NCBI RefSeq assembly: GCF_035830635.1
Contig: NZ_JAYMFI010000001.1
Span: 62,001 to 126,000 of the forward strand
DNA length: 64,000 nt
From: Adlercreutzia shanghongiae
GTDB taxonomy: Bacteria > Actinomycetota > Coriobacteriia > Coriobacteriales > Eggerthellaceae
Direction: 5' to 3'
Numbering within the stretch: the first letter of the stretch is position 1; each line of letters starts with the position of its first letter. The position numbers and the translations under genes were made by a program. Below, piece after piece: positions 25,083 to 34,031 of this stretch. Below the pieces are notes generated by a model. The model was not told where the DNA came from. It saw nothing but the letters and a program-made list of their open reading frames with translations, and searched no databases.

Positions 25083-26358
25083 CGCATTCTCTCCTCTCGA
25101 ATTGCCTTTTCACCCTTCGCAACACCTCACCGTAAAAAGCTTGGTGCATAGCGCAATAAGGATCTTTGTCGCTCCCTGCGGCCACGGTTCTAGCCCGACA
25201 ACCTCCACCGCAGAGATAACGGTAGTCACACTCTTCGCACTCAGCAGCCAAAGACCACACCTCCCAACACGTATCTTCGAGATACGCCGGAGCAGTCTCC
25301 TTGAAAACATTTCCCATAAGAAAACGTGCGTCGTGCATCATATGGCACGGATAAACGCTCCCATCGGCATCCACGCTCACCGTGCTTTTTCCTGCCCCGC
25401 AACAATTCCGGCAAACCAGCCCTCCAGCAAGCGATTGAATCGAAAAAGCCGAGCTCTCTCCCACAGTTGGAGCCAGAAGCAGTTCGACCATGCGCACCAG
25501 ATCTGGGCTTTCAGGCAAAAGGTCGGCAGTGCTGCAGCCCGCACTGGGAGTAGAGAGCAAGCTGAACCCCAAATCAACGCCCAAAGAATTCGCCAATGCT
25601 TGATATCGAGGCATATCCTCAATATTCTTGCGATGCAATGTCGGCGTTATGCACACCTTGCCAACAATCTCTTGCGCTAGGCCCACGAATTCTATGAGCT
25701 CATCAAAACGTTGCCGCCCCCGTATGGGAGCCGCATCGCTGGCGGAGACCCCATCGAACGACACCGAGATGGCGGCCACAAAAGGCGCCAACCGTTGCAG
25801 CATCGTCGTATCGCAAACGGTTCCATTTGTGAGAACGTTCACCACCTCGATACCGTACGACTCCGTGGCCTTCTTCACTATCTCGGGCAAATCAGACCGA
25901 AGAAAGGGTTCGCCACCCGAAATATTAAGCGTAGAAACTCCCAAGCGTGCAAGATACGACAAGACGAACTCGAGCTTCTCAAGCGGGGGGTCAGGGATAA
26001 GATTTCTCCCACCGCCTCCTGAATAGCACCCAATGCAAGATAAGTTACAGCGCTGGGTCACATGCAGGTATGCACCACAGACGGTGGATGGCTCAACCTC
26101 CCCAAGCTCCCCGCGCTCCAGCTCGTCAGCCAAATCGGGATGCTTGGCGGCCACCTCGCGCAACGATATACGTTCCTGAGCAAACGCCTCGCACCACTCG
26201 ACCTCCTCGGGCGAGAGGCCAATGAGGTGCCCCGTGCTCAAGCTTCCGAACATTGATACGCCATCGGCAGAAAACAGCAGCCCCCTCTCGCCCACCAGGG
26301 CCTCCTCTCCCAGAGAGTCATCCTGAATAGAAGTATCCCACGAATACGCTTGCGTCAT
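25066..26358 (-). CDS. Radical SAM / SPASM-domain enzyme
   Basis: 430 residues. Residues ~1-95 could be a peptide-recognition-like N-terminal region (GLLFSADGVSMFGSLSTGHLIGLSPEE). The radical SAM cluster motif CNLSCIGC is at ~108-115, followed by NISGGEPFLRSDL and LTNGT. The C-terminal SPASM region has CRNCCGAGKSTVSVDADGSVYPC, then CEECDYRYLCGGGCRARTV and a last cysteine in DPYC, enough for two auxiliary 4Fe-4S clusters. This architecture is typical of enzymes that modify ribosomal peptides (thioether or other cross-links) and of some anaerobic sulfatase-maturase relatives. No sulfatase is nearby; a LysR gene is divergent. Substrate unknown. Confidence 0.88.
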   Translation of the reverse strand: MTQAYSWDTSIQDDSLGEEALVGERGLLFSADGVSMFGSLSTGHLIGLSPEEVEWCEAFAQERISLREVAAKHPDLADELERGELGEVEPSTVCGAYLHVTQRCNLSCIGCYSGGGGRNLIPDPPLEKLEFVLSYLARLGVSTLNISGGEPFLRSDLPEIVKKATESYGIEVVNVLTNGTVCDTTMLQRLAPFVAAISVSFDGVSASDAAPIRGRQRFDELIEFVGLAQEIVGKVCITPTLHRKNIEDMPRYQALANSLGVDLGFSLLSTPSAGCSTADLLPESPDLVRMVELLLAPTVGESSAFSIQSLAGGLVCRNCCGAGKSTVSVDADGSVYPCHMMHDARFLMGNVFKETAPAYLEDTCWEVWSLAAECEECDYRYLCGGGCRARTVAAGSDKDPYCAMHQAFYGEVLRRVKRQFERRECDAISQ

Positions 26359-26507
26359 GAGACCCGACCCGTAACTTCTTGCACTCGATTTCCACTTTTT
26401 TATTGGGAATCGTCACCAACCCGTTCTTCCCCTTCTCATAATTAGTGATAATATATTCAATCGTATCCATGTTTCTCATTGATTTTTACCCAAATTTGGG
26501 GGATATT

Positions 26508-27401
26508 ATGAGCATCCAAAAGCTTCGTTACATTGTTGCTGCCATTGAATTGGAGAGTCACGCAAAAGCGGCGGAGCAGCTCATCATCTCTCCCCAGGCT
26601 ATCACCAAAGCCATTGCGGACAAAGAGAAGCAGCTCGGCCGCAAACTCTTTGAGCGAAATGGACGAGGCGTAAAGCCCACATCTTTTGGCCTCCTCTTCG
26701 CCGAGCGCGCGCGTGAGGTAATCGAGAATTACGATGATTTGGAAACTTTAGGCTCCGAAGATAGCGAGACGACCGCAAGCGGAAAACTCACCATAGCTCT
26801 TTCTGTCACCCCTTTTCGAGGGGAGGTGTATGACGAAAGCGCACTCGGGGAATTCGCTCACGCATTCCCCCTCGTTGATACGCGAATACTCAGACGCGCC
26901 AGCGACACATGCTTGCGAGCGCTCAAGGAGTCCATCGCCGATGCCGCCATACTCATCGGGCGCGTAGCGGAAGACGGCTATGTCTGCACCCGTATTGGAA
27001 GTATATCGCCCGGTCTATTAGCCCATCGGGACGCAAAGCCCCACTCGCGCACCAAGATAGGACTCGATGAGCTGAGCGGCACACCCCTCGCTTTTCCCGA
27101 CGACATCCGATACGTGCTGCCGACGATTCAGGCGCACTTCAACGCCCTGGGCCTTCCCTCGCCACACTTCCAACATGTTGAGCCGACAGAAGATGGACTG
27201 TACCATTTTCTCAAAACAGGAGGAGTCGTCTTCTCCGCCCCAAACAATTCGCTCATTGAAACTCACGAAGATCTAGAGATAGTCCCCCTCGCGTCAAAGC
27301 ACTCTATCACCCTGCCCGTATACCTCATTTACCGCACCATCACCCCAGAGCTTCGCCGCCTGAGAGATCACCTCTTTTCCCCTACGATAACTTCAAGATA
27401 A
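26508..27401 (+). CDS. LysR-family transcriptional regulator
   Basis: 297 residues from the ATG at 26508 behind GGGGGAT. The N-terminal helix-turn-helix is LRYIVAAIELESHAKAAEQLIISPQAITKAIADKEKQLGRKLFERNGRGVKPT, followed by a substrate-binding-protein-like effector domain. LysR proteins usually control a divergent gene, here the radical SAM enzyme 149 bp away. Its 3' end overlaps the convergent Xre gene by 34 bp. Inducer unknown. Confidence 0.92.
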   Translation: MSIQKLRYIVAAIELESHAKAAEQLIISPQAITKAIADKEKQLGRKLFERNGRGVKPTSFGLLFAERAREVIENYDDLETLGSEDSETTASGKLTIALSVTPFRGEVYDESALGEFAHAFPLVDTRILRRASDTCLRALKESIADAAILIGRVAEDGYVCTRIGSISPGLLAHRDAKPHSRTKIGLDELSGTPLAFPDDIRYVLPTIQAHFNALGLPSPHFQHVEPTEDGLYHFLKTGGVVFSAPNNSLIETHEDLEIVPLASKHSITLPVYLIYRTITPELRRLRDHLFSPTITSR

Positions 27402-27610
27402 TCGTCACGAAGAAGCTCAATAATAGTGCATCCCAAGCCGTCAAGCAGCTTATCGAGACAGGCGACGGAAACATTCTCGGAATCGTTCTCCAACCGCCAG
27501 ATAGACATGCGGCTCACACCAACCATAAGGCTCAACTGCTCCTGCGTGAGCCCCTTAGATTCACGGACCGCACGCACTCTACCGCCAATTATTTGTTGTG
27601 TTTCTCCCAT
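27368..27610 (-). CDS. Xre-family regulator (HTH_3)
   Basis: 80 residues. Helix-turn-helix: VRAVRESKGLTQEQLSLMVGVSRMSIWRLENDSENVSVACLDKLLDGLGCTIIELL. This resembles antitoxin-like or phage-type small repressors, but no toxin frame is adjacent on the same strand. The last 34 bp overlap the end of the convergent LysR gene. A partly symmetric 18-bp site lies about 30 bp upstream of its start. Confidence 0.88.
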   Translation of the reverse strand: MGETQQIIGGRVRAVRESKGLTQEQLSLMVGVSRMSIWRLENDSENVSVACLDKLLDGLGCTIIELLRDDYLEVIVGEKR

Positions 27611-27642
27611 ACGGAAAGAGTAGCGAGGGATGATATGATGGA

Positions 27643-27660
27643 TGTACCGTATATGTTACA
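27643..27660. promoter_or_regulatory. Palindromic site upstream of the Xre gene
   Basis: TGTACCGTATATGTTACA has matched arms at seven of nine base pairs. Its position 33-50 bp upstream of the Xre start suggests an autoregulatory operator. Confidence 0.4.
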
Positions 27661-27694
27661 TTGGAGAAATTCTTAAAGAGAAAGACGGGGTGGC

Positions 27695-27895
27695 GTGACG
27701 GTGGACGGGGCGGAACTCGAGTTGGAGCTTCAATGCATCGCCTCCATAGAACAACTTGTCAAACTCCAGCCATCCCTCGAAGACGTTCGCGCTCTCGCCC
27801 ATCGCCTGCAACGAGAACTGGGATGCTGCTGCGCGATATGGGAGCCTCCGGCCTTCGCTAGCACAAACTCGGACAATTGCCACGAAGCTCATTAG
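27695..27895 (+). CDS. Hypothetical 66-aa protein, low confidence
   Basis: GTG start at 27695 preceded by GGGG at poor spacing. The middle reads like a real helical protein (SIEQLVKLQPSLEDVRALAHRLQRELG) followed by three consecutive cysteines and AIWEPPAFAST. It may be a small gene or the remnant of a larger one. It is the only plausible coding stretch in the 558-bp gap 27611-28168; the rest (27896-28127) shows nothing I can name. Confidence 0.3.
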   Translation: MTVDGAELELELQCIASIEQLVKLQPSLEDVRALAHRLQRELGCCCAIWEPPAFASTNSDNCHEAH

Positions 27896-28127
27896 ATTGC
27901 AGCTCGGGGAATTGCACGGAACCTTCCCCTATGCCCAGTCGTGCAACAAGCGTTCGGTAATTGCGCGTAGTTTCTCGATTTCTGCCTGGTGACAGCGATT
28001 TCACTCGCGGGCCGCCACAGGGCCTGACAAAAGACTAGGTTCCACCCGTATACTCGACAGAGTCAGTGCGCAACCAGGGTAATTGAGGTGAAAATCGGGA
28101 AATCAGGGAGCTGCCTGAGGCATTCTC

Positions 28128-28160
28128 TATAATGCTAATGGTTTTGTGTTTGCTCTAGGA
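28128..28160 (+). promoter_or_regulatory. -10 element and ribosome site of the solute-binding lipoprotein
   Basis: A perfect TATAAT at 28128-28133 lacks a clear -35 partner; TGCCT-G-AGGCA just upstream (28112-28122) is a short palindrome where an activator could bind. AGGAG at 28157-28161 serves the ATG at 28169. Confidence 0.5.
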
Positions 28161-28168
28161 GAAACTCT

Positions 28169-29818
28169 ATGCTGTCCAATACCCGCACGTTCCTCACCCG
28201 CCGCGCCTTTGTGGCCGGCGCCGCTGCGGCGGGCCTGGCTTTGGCCGGCTGCTCGGTGGAGCAGCCCTTAGAGCCCGAAACGCCTGCGCCCGAGGGCAGC
28301 GGCGAGCCCTATGCGGACCCCGTGGCCGAAGCAAGCGGCGTGGCCACCACCCTTTCGGCCGCCGTGGCCTACGAGGGGGGCGACGCGAACCCCGTCGGCG
28401 CGAGCTCCGGGGTGTTTCTGGCCGCCGGCTGGCATGTTTTCGAAGGGCTCTACGAGCTGGACATGCACACCTACCGGGCCGAGCTGGGCCTGGCCGCCGA
28501 TGCCCCCGTTCAGATAGACGATCTGGAATACGAGGTGACCCTGCGCGAGGACACCGTGTTTTCCGACGGGGCGCCCCTCACGTCGGCCGATGTGGTGAAC
28601 GCCTTCGAGAAGAACATGGACAACGAGCTGTACGGAGCGTTCCTCTCGTTTATCGCGGGCGTGTCGGCGCCCGACGAGCGCAGGGTGCGCTTCCGCCTTT
28701 TGGCCCCCATGGGCTCTATTCTCCAGGAGCGTCTCGCGCTGGTGCGCGTGTTCCCCGCATCGATGACCGACGAGGAGCTGGCCGCAAAGCCCGTGGGCTC
28801 GGGGCCGTGGTGCTACGACGCCGTCAACGCCTCCGAGGGGGGCCGCATCACCTTCACTGCCAACCGGAACTACTCGGGTCAGTGGCCCGCCACCTGCGAG
28901 CGCATGGAGTGGCTCGTGCTCCTTAACGACGAGAAGCGCACCGACGCCCTCACTTCCAAGCGAGTCATGGCCATGGAGGCCGCCCCCGAGGTGCAAAGCG
29001 AGGACATCGAGGAGGCGGGAGCCACCGTGGAGTGGGTGCCCGGATTCAATCTGCCCTTCCTCATGTTCAACTGCGAGAAACCGCCCTTCGACGACGCACG
29101 GGTGCGCCAGGCGCTTTTGTACGCCATTGATGTGGACTCGCTCATCGGCTCGGTCATGGCAGGGCACGCGCGGGCCGCCACCTCGCTGCTTCCGGATTAC
29201 TTCCGCCACTACCATCGCGCCGCCACCGTCTACAGCTACGATCCGGAGAAGGCCCGCAAGCTTCTGGCCGAGGCCGGTGCAACGGAGCTTGCGCTCACCC
29301 TGCGCGTCAACGACAACTGGGTCAGCGCACTGTCCGGGGCCATCGTGGAGGACTGGCGGCGGGTCGGCGTGACGGCGGAGGTGGTGCAGCTGGACACCAC
29401 CGCCCTGTTCGCGGACTTGTCCACCGCCCCCGAGCCCGGCACGCTTCTGCCCTTCGATGTCGTGCTCTCCCCCGGCGACCCGTCGTGTTTCGGCAACGAC
29501 GCGGATCTCATCATCAGCTGGTGGTACGGCGACAACGTCTGGACCCGGGCCCGGAGCCGCTGGGCCACAGCACCCGCCTTCGCCGAGCTGACGGAGCTGC
29601 TCGCCCAGGCTCGTGCGACGACCAACGGCGACGAGCAGCAGGGCATTTGGAACCAGTGCTTCGACATCATCGCCGCCGAAGTGCCGCTGTACCCGCTGTT
29701 CCATCGCGAGACGGCCACGGCCTGGTGGTCGGCTACGCTGGACGACTACGACCCCATTGCGGCCACGGGATTGAACTTCCTGGGCACGACCCCCATGCGC
29801 GAGGCCGACCCGATCTAG
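28169..29818 (+). CDS. ABC transporter solute-binding lipoprotein, family 5 (peptide/nickel type)
   Basis: 549 residues. The N-terminus has a twin-arginine motif (TRRAFVAGAAAAG) followed by a lipobox, LALAGC, so the protein is exported folded and lipid-anchored. The body matches SBP family 5: a WHVFEGLYELD block, LREDTVFSDGAPLTSADVVNAFEKN, VGSGPW, and ARVRQALLYAID-like text (DDARVRQALLYAID). No permease or ATPase gene is adjacent, so it is an orphan binding protein here. Ligand could be an oligopeptide, haem, nickel or other solute. Its last four bases overlap the convergent membrane-protein gene. Confidence 0.9.
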   Translation: MLSNTRTFLTRRAFVAGAAAAGLALAGCSVEQPLEPETPAPEGSGEPYADPVAEASGVATTLSAAVAYEGGDANPVGASSGVFLAAGWHVFEGLYELDMHTYRAELGLAADAPVQIDDLEYEVTLREDTVFSDGAPLTSADVVNAFEKNMDNELYGAFLSFIAGVSAPDERRVRFRLLAPMGSILQERLALVRVFPASMTDEELAAKPVGSGPWCYDAVNASEGGRITFTANRNYSGQWPATCERMEWLVLLNDEKRTDALTSKRVMAMEAAPEVQSEDIEEAGATVEWVPGFNLPFLMFNCEKPPFDDARVRQALLYAIDVDSLIGSVMAGHARAATSLLPDYFRHYHRAATVYSYDPEKARKLLAEAGATELALTLRVNDNWVSALSGAIVEDWRRVGVTAEVVQLDTTALFADLSTAPEPGTLLPFDVVLSPGDPSCFGNDADLIISWWYGDNVWTRARSRWATAPAFAELTELLAQARATTNGDEQQGIWNQCFDIIAAEVPLYPLFHRETATAWWSATLDDYDPIAATGLNFLGTTPMREADPI

Positions 29819-31992
29819 CGCCAGAAGAGCACCGAATCGAGCAGCCCCTGGTAGGCCCAGGGGTACACGTCGGAATACCAGCCCGTCTCGGGCGTCAGGC
29901 ACAGCAGCGCGCTGTAGGCCACCGATACGCCCACGAAGACGAGCAAGAGCTTCAGCATGAGGTCGTGGGCGCCCTCGCGATAGGCGAGCTGCTCGTTGAC
30001 CACGAAGCACAGAAGCACGGCGGCCGCCAGGAACATGAAGCTGAAGTCGGCGTAGTAGCGCTGCAGGATGCCGGCGAGCTCCGCATCGAGTAGGGCCACG
30101 AGCACGCCCGAGGCCACGAGCGCCACGATGATGCCGAAGATGGTGCGCGTCTCGGCCTGGCGGGCCCGCATGGCGAGAATGCGGCGGGTGAAGGCCAGCA
30201 CCCACAGGATGGGCAGGCAGGCGAGAATGCCGCCGAAGGTGACCTCTTTGATAGTCTGCCCCATGTAGGTGGTCTCGAAGGGGGCCGGCTGCAAGAAGGG
30301 GAAGACGCCGGCCATGCAGGGCGGCTGCAAGAAGTAGGTGAAGAACGCCGGCGCGAGGCGGCCCAGGTTCATGCCGCGCTTGGTCATGTCGTTCACGGTG
30401 AGGTTGTAGTTCGCGCCGAAGTCGGTGAGCGACCCGAACCGCGCGTAGTTGTAGGCCATGATGCCCGCGGCCACCAGCACATAGGGCGCCGCCAGACAGG
30501 CGAACTCCGCCGCTCCTTGGCGCGTGAACAGGCGCCGCTCGGTGATATAGGTGCGCCAGAACAGCGGGAAAGCCAAAAGCGAGAACACGAGCAGCTGTGG
30601 GCGGCACCCGGCCACGAGCGCCATGCACAGCGAGCCGGCGAACAGCCAGCCGCACTTGCGCACCGCCAGCCGCGAGCGCATCCAGCAGTACAGGCCCCAT
30701 ACCGAGAACGCGAGACCGCACATGATGGGCAGCGAGTAGAACGTGGGGAACTTCACCAGGTACATGATGCCGCAGCAGAACACAAGAGGTATCTGCAGCA
30801 GCAGGTACACGCCCAGGCTCACCGATTTGAAGTGGTAACGGGCAAAGCGGTCAAGCAGGGCCGTGGCGCCCAGGACAAAGAGCAGCGCCATGACGAGCAC
30901 GCCGATAGCCGTGGGGAAATTGGCCCCTGTTGCCAGGTAGAACGGCAGGTAGAACAGCAGCACCGGCACCACGCCGAAGTACACGTAATAGTGCCCGTCG
31001 TGGTAGGCCACGTCAAACAGGTAGGGCTCGCCGGTCTCCTTCTGGGCCTCGTCGCGGGCGCCCTTGTCGTAGGGGTCTTCCATATCCTTGAGCCACTGGG
31101 GCGGCTCCTCTTCCAGGTGCAGCTGGCCTTCAGCCATGGCCTGGGCGAGCATGGCGTACTGCTGGGCGTTGTCGCCGCCCACCTCGAAGGTATTCACGAG
31201 CGAGGTGCCGTTCCAGGCGCCGTAGTTGTAAGTCGAGGTGGCAACGCCCACCAGATTCGAGCCGTAGAAGAGGAAGGTGGTCACCAGCGCCAGCTCGATG
31301 GCCACGGCAAAGACGATGCCCGCCTTCGATTTGCGGGGGTTCTCCACGATGCGGATGCGGTAGATGGCCGACTTCGGACGGAAGGCGTAGCCCAGAAGCA
31401 GAAGCCCCAGCACCACCACGAAGCGCACGCCGTTGAACGAGAACGGGCGGTGCGCATTCAGCGACACGCCGTTGAGCAGGATGGGATAGGACACCTCCTC
31501 CCCCACCACCTCGATGCGGAGGCTCTCCACGTAGCCGGCGGTCTGAAGGTTGATGAACTTGCTCGGGTCTACCAGGGTGGACACATGGGCCTCGGGAATA
31601 CCGACGGTGTACTCGGTGGTATCGAAGTAGGTTTGATGGGCCGAATCGGTGAACTGGATTTTCACGGCGATGTTCTGGGCCGGCTGCTGGGTGCCGAAGT
31701 CGATGCGAATGTTGTGAACCTCGGTATTCAGGCTGCCGAATTCCAGCACATGGTCCATATCGGTGAGCACGAAAGTGCCCTCCTCGTCGCGCGGCAGCTC
31801 GATTCGGTCGTTCAGGTTGATGGTCCGATAGCCCGCCGAGGTGAAGAAGTTGATATTAAAAACGAACACCTCGAGGGCCAGAGCGACGAGCACGATAAGG
31901 GCAACGGCTCGCGCGACCTTAAGCAAGGTCGCGCGGTAAACGAGCATGAAATGCTCGAAGGTGTAGGCTATGTTCTCGCGCACGGTTGGCAT
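29815..31992 (-). CDS. Large polytopic membrane protein, possibly GT-C-type glycosyltransferase
   Basis: About 725 residues (ATG at 31992; another in-frame ATG at 32001). One N-terminal membrane segment is followed by a ~150-residue outside domain rich in beta strands, then about ten more membrane helices. A long loop after the second helix region (NTFEVGGDNAQQYAMLAQAMAEGQLHLEE) precedes the helical bundle. This loop, with an acidic residue soon after a membrane helix, recalls GT-C glycosyltransferases of cell-surface polysaccharide pathways, but I cannot prove it. A TATAAT lies seven bases before the ATG at 31992 and no ribosome site is present, so it may be translated from a leaderless message. 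Confidence 0.65.
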   Translation of the reverse strand: MPTVRENIAYTFEHFMLVYRATLLKVARAVALIVLVALALEVFVFNINFFTSAGYRTINLNDRIELPRDEEGTFVLTDMDHVLEFGSLNTEVHNIRIDFGTQQPAQNIAVKIQFTDSAHQTYFDTTEYTVGIPEAHVSTLVDPSKFINLQTAGYVESLRIEVVGEEVSYPILLNGVSLNAHRPFSFNGVRFVVVLGLLLLGYAFRPKSAIYRIRIVENPRKSKAGIVFAVAIELALVTTFLFYGSNLVGVATSTYNYGAWNGTSLVNTFEVGGDNAQQYAMLAQAMAEGQLHLEEEPPQWLKDMEDPYDKGARDEAQKETGEPYLFDVAYHDGHYYVYFGVVPVLLFYLPFYLATGANFPTAIGVLVMALLFVLGATALLDRFARYHFKSVSLGVYLLLQIPLVFCCGIMYLVKFPTFYSLPIMCGLAFSVWGLYCWMRSRLAVRKCGWLFAGSLCMALVAGCRPQLLVFSLLAFPLFWRTYITERRLFTRQGAAEFACLAAPYVLVAAGIMAYNYARFGSLTDFGANYNLTVNDMTKRGMNLGRLAPAFFTYFLQPPCMAGVFPFLQPAPFETTYMGQTIKEVTFGGILACLPILWVLAFTRRILAMRARQAETRTIFGIIVALVASGVLVALLDAELAGILQRYYADFSFMFLAAAVLLCFVVNEQLAYREGAHDLMLKLLLVFVGVSVAYSALLCLTPETGWYSDVYPWAYQGLLDSVLFWR

Positions 31993-32009
31993 GGGCCCCA
32001 TTATAAAGA

Positions 32010-32043
32010 AATCCCGCATCCCTTAGGCCAGGGATGCGGGATT
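32010..32043 (-). terminator. Intrinsic terminator after adk
   Basis: A perfect 13-bp stem (AATCCCGCATCCC / GGGATGCGGGATT) with an eight-base loop is followed by TTTCTTTAT on the minus strand. It closes the ribosomal spc unit. Confidence 0.85.
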
Positions 32044-32083
32044 AGATGCCAAGACCGTTTGTTTGCGGCGGCAAGGTCGCTGC

Positions 32084-32713
32084 CTACAGGTCGAGCGCTT
32101 CCTTCACGTCGGCGTAGACGACGCTGGGGTCACGATCGCCGTCGATGGTGACGAGCAGCTCGCAGCCGCGGTAGTAGTCGATCAGCGGGCTTGTGGAGGT
32201 CTCGTAGACATCGAGGCGGTTACGCACCGTGGTCTCGTTGTCGTCGTCGCGCTGGTACATCTCGCCGCCGCACTTGGGGCAGGCGGCGCCATCGGCAGCG
32301 CTTCCGATGTAGCCGCACTCGCGGCACATGCGACGGGAGGTGAGGCGGGCGACGATGACCTCGGGGTCAACGTCGATGAGCAGCGCCGCATCCAGCGGAC
32401 GACCCAGCTTGGAAAGCTCGGCATCCAGCGCCACGGCCTGGGCCGAAGTGCGGGGGAAGCCGTCAAGGATGAATCCATTGGCCGTGTCATCGCCCTGCAG
32501 ACGCTCGGTCACGAGCCCGATGATAACGTCGTCGGGAACCAGATCGCCCGCGTCCATGTAGGACTTGGCCTTCTTGCCCAGCTCGGTTCCCGCCGCCACG
32601 GCAGCGCGCAGCATATCGCCCGTGGAGATGTGCGGCGTGCCGAACTCCTCCACCAGCTTTGCGGCCTGGGTGCCCTTGCCAGCACCAGGTGCGCCCAGAA
32701 GCACGATGTTCAT
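32084..32713 (-). CDS. adk: Adenylate kinase
   Basis: 209 residues; the ATG giving MNIVLLGAPGAGKGTQAAKL is chosen because the GGAAAGG site is too close to the ATG nine bases earlier. It interconverts ATP + AMP and 2 ADP. P-loop GAPGAGKGT, AMP-site region (TGDMLRAAVAAGT), FILDGFPR, and a lid carrying two CxxC pairs (CRECG, CPKCG) for zinc, as in Gram-positive enzymes. It follows secY, its classic place at the end of the spc operon. Confidence 0.97.
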   Translation of the reverse strand: MNIVLLGAPGAGKGTQAAKLVEEFGTPHISTGDMLRAAVAAGTELGKKAKSYMDAGDLVPDDVIIGLVTERLQGDDTANGFILDGFPRTSAQAVALDAELSKLGRPLDAALLIDVDPEVIVARLTSRRMCRECGYIGSAADGAACPKCGGEMYQRDDDNETTVRNRLDVYETSTSPLIDYYRGCELLVTIDGDRDPSVVYADVKEALDL

Positions 32714-32750
32714 ATCAAACATCCTTTCCTATACGGACCGCATGTCCGTC

Positions 32751-34031
32751 TTACTTGAAGAATCCCTCGTAGTTGTACATCTTCAGCTGGCTTTCCACCT
32801 TGCTCATGGTGTCAAGGGCAACGCCGATCATAATGAGGATGGACGTGCCGCCGAAAGCCTGGATAAGCTGGTTGCCCGTGAAGTAGAAGATAATCGTGGG
32901 CACCACCGCGATCAGCGCGATGAAGATGCCGCCGGGCAGCGTCACGCGATTGATCACGTTCTTGATGTACTGGACGGTAGCCGTTCCCGGACGCACGCCC
33001 GGAATGAAGCCGCCCTGCTTGCGAATGTTGTCCGCTGTCTCTTCGGGATTGAACACCATGGAGGTGTAGAAGTAGGCGAAGAACACGATGAGGACTACCG
33101 TGATGATCCAGTTCAACCAGCCGGTGGAGCACCAGTTCGCGAAGGTGGTGAGCCAATCGACGTTGAAGATGGCCGCCAGCTGCGCCGGGAAGTAGATGAT
33201 GCAGCTCGCGAAGATGATCGGGATAACGCCCGCGGCATTTACCTTCAGCGGGATGTAGGTGGACTGGCCGCCCATCATCTTACGACCCTGAACGCGCTTG
33301 GCGTAGTTCACCGGGATACGGCGCTGGGCGCGCTCCACGAAGATGATCAGCGGGATGCAGACCAGCACCACCGCCAGAATTACGAGGGTGAGCGCAATGC
33401 CCGTGCCCAGATCGCTCGTGAGCGTGGCCGACGAGAAGATGGCCGAGGGCACGCGGGAGACGATGGACACGAAGATGATGAGCGACATGCCGTTGCCGAT
33501 GCCGCGCTGGGTGATGAGCTCGCCCATCCACATGATGAAGGCAGTACCGGCAACCAGCGTGAAGATGATGACGATGTCGGTGAGCAACTCGGGCACCTCG
33601 GTGGAGAACTGCACGCCATAGGCCGGCGACTTGAACAGCAGCAAGTAGCCGATGGCGTTGATGAGGCCGAGGCCCAGCGTCAGATAGCGGGTCACCTGGG
33701 TGATCTTGCGGCGGCCCGTATCGCCCTCGCGGGCCCAACGGCCCACGGCGGGGATAACGCCCTGCATCAGCTGCATGATGATGGATGCGGTGATGTAGGG
33801 CATGATGCCGAGCGAGAACACCGAGAAGTTCGACAGCGCGCCGCCGGTGAACAGGTCGAGCATGGTCATGGCCACACCCGTGTCCTGGAAGGCCGTGGCA
33901 AACTCGTGGAACGGAATGCCCGGAACCGGCACGTAGGCGCCGAAGCGGTAGAGCGCAAGAATAGCCAAGGTGAAGAGGATCTTCTTGCGCAGCTCCGGAA
34001 CCTTAAATGCGTCAATGATTGAGCTTAGCAA
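32751..34031 (-). CDS. secY: Protein translocase channel subunit SecY
   Basis: 426 residues and ten membrane helices expected for the family. The N-terminus (SSIIDAFKVPELRKKILFTLAILALYRFGAYVPVPGI) and the cytoplasmic loop with RRIPVNYAKRVQGRKM, which contacts SecA and the ribosome, are typical. It forms the inner-membrane channel with SecE and SecG for Sec export and membrane insertion. Its start overlaps the rplO stop by seven bases, so it is translationally coupled. Confidence 0.98.
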   Translation of the reverse strand: MLSSIIDAFKVPELRKKILFTLAILALYRFGAYVPVPGIPFHEFATAFQDTGVAMTMLDLFTGGALSNFSVFSLGIMPYITASIIMQLMQGVIPAVGRWAREGDTGRRKITQVTRYLTLGLGLINAIGYLLLFKSPAYGVQFSTEVPELLTDIVIIFTLVAGTAFIMWMGELITQRGIGNGMSLIIFVSIVSRVPSAIFSSATLTSDLGTGIALTLVILAVVLVCIPLIIFVERAQRRIPVNYAKRVQGRKMMGGQSTYIPLKVNAAGVIPIIFASCIIYFPAQLAAIFNVDWLTTFANWCSTGWLNWIITVVLIVFFAYFYTSMVFNPEETADNIRKQGGFIPGVRPGTATVQYIKNVINRVTLPGGIFIALIAVVPTIIFYFTGNQLIQAFGGTSILIMIGVALDTMSKVESQLKMYNYEGFFK

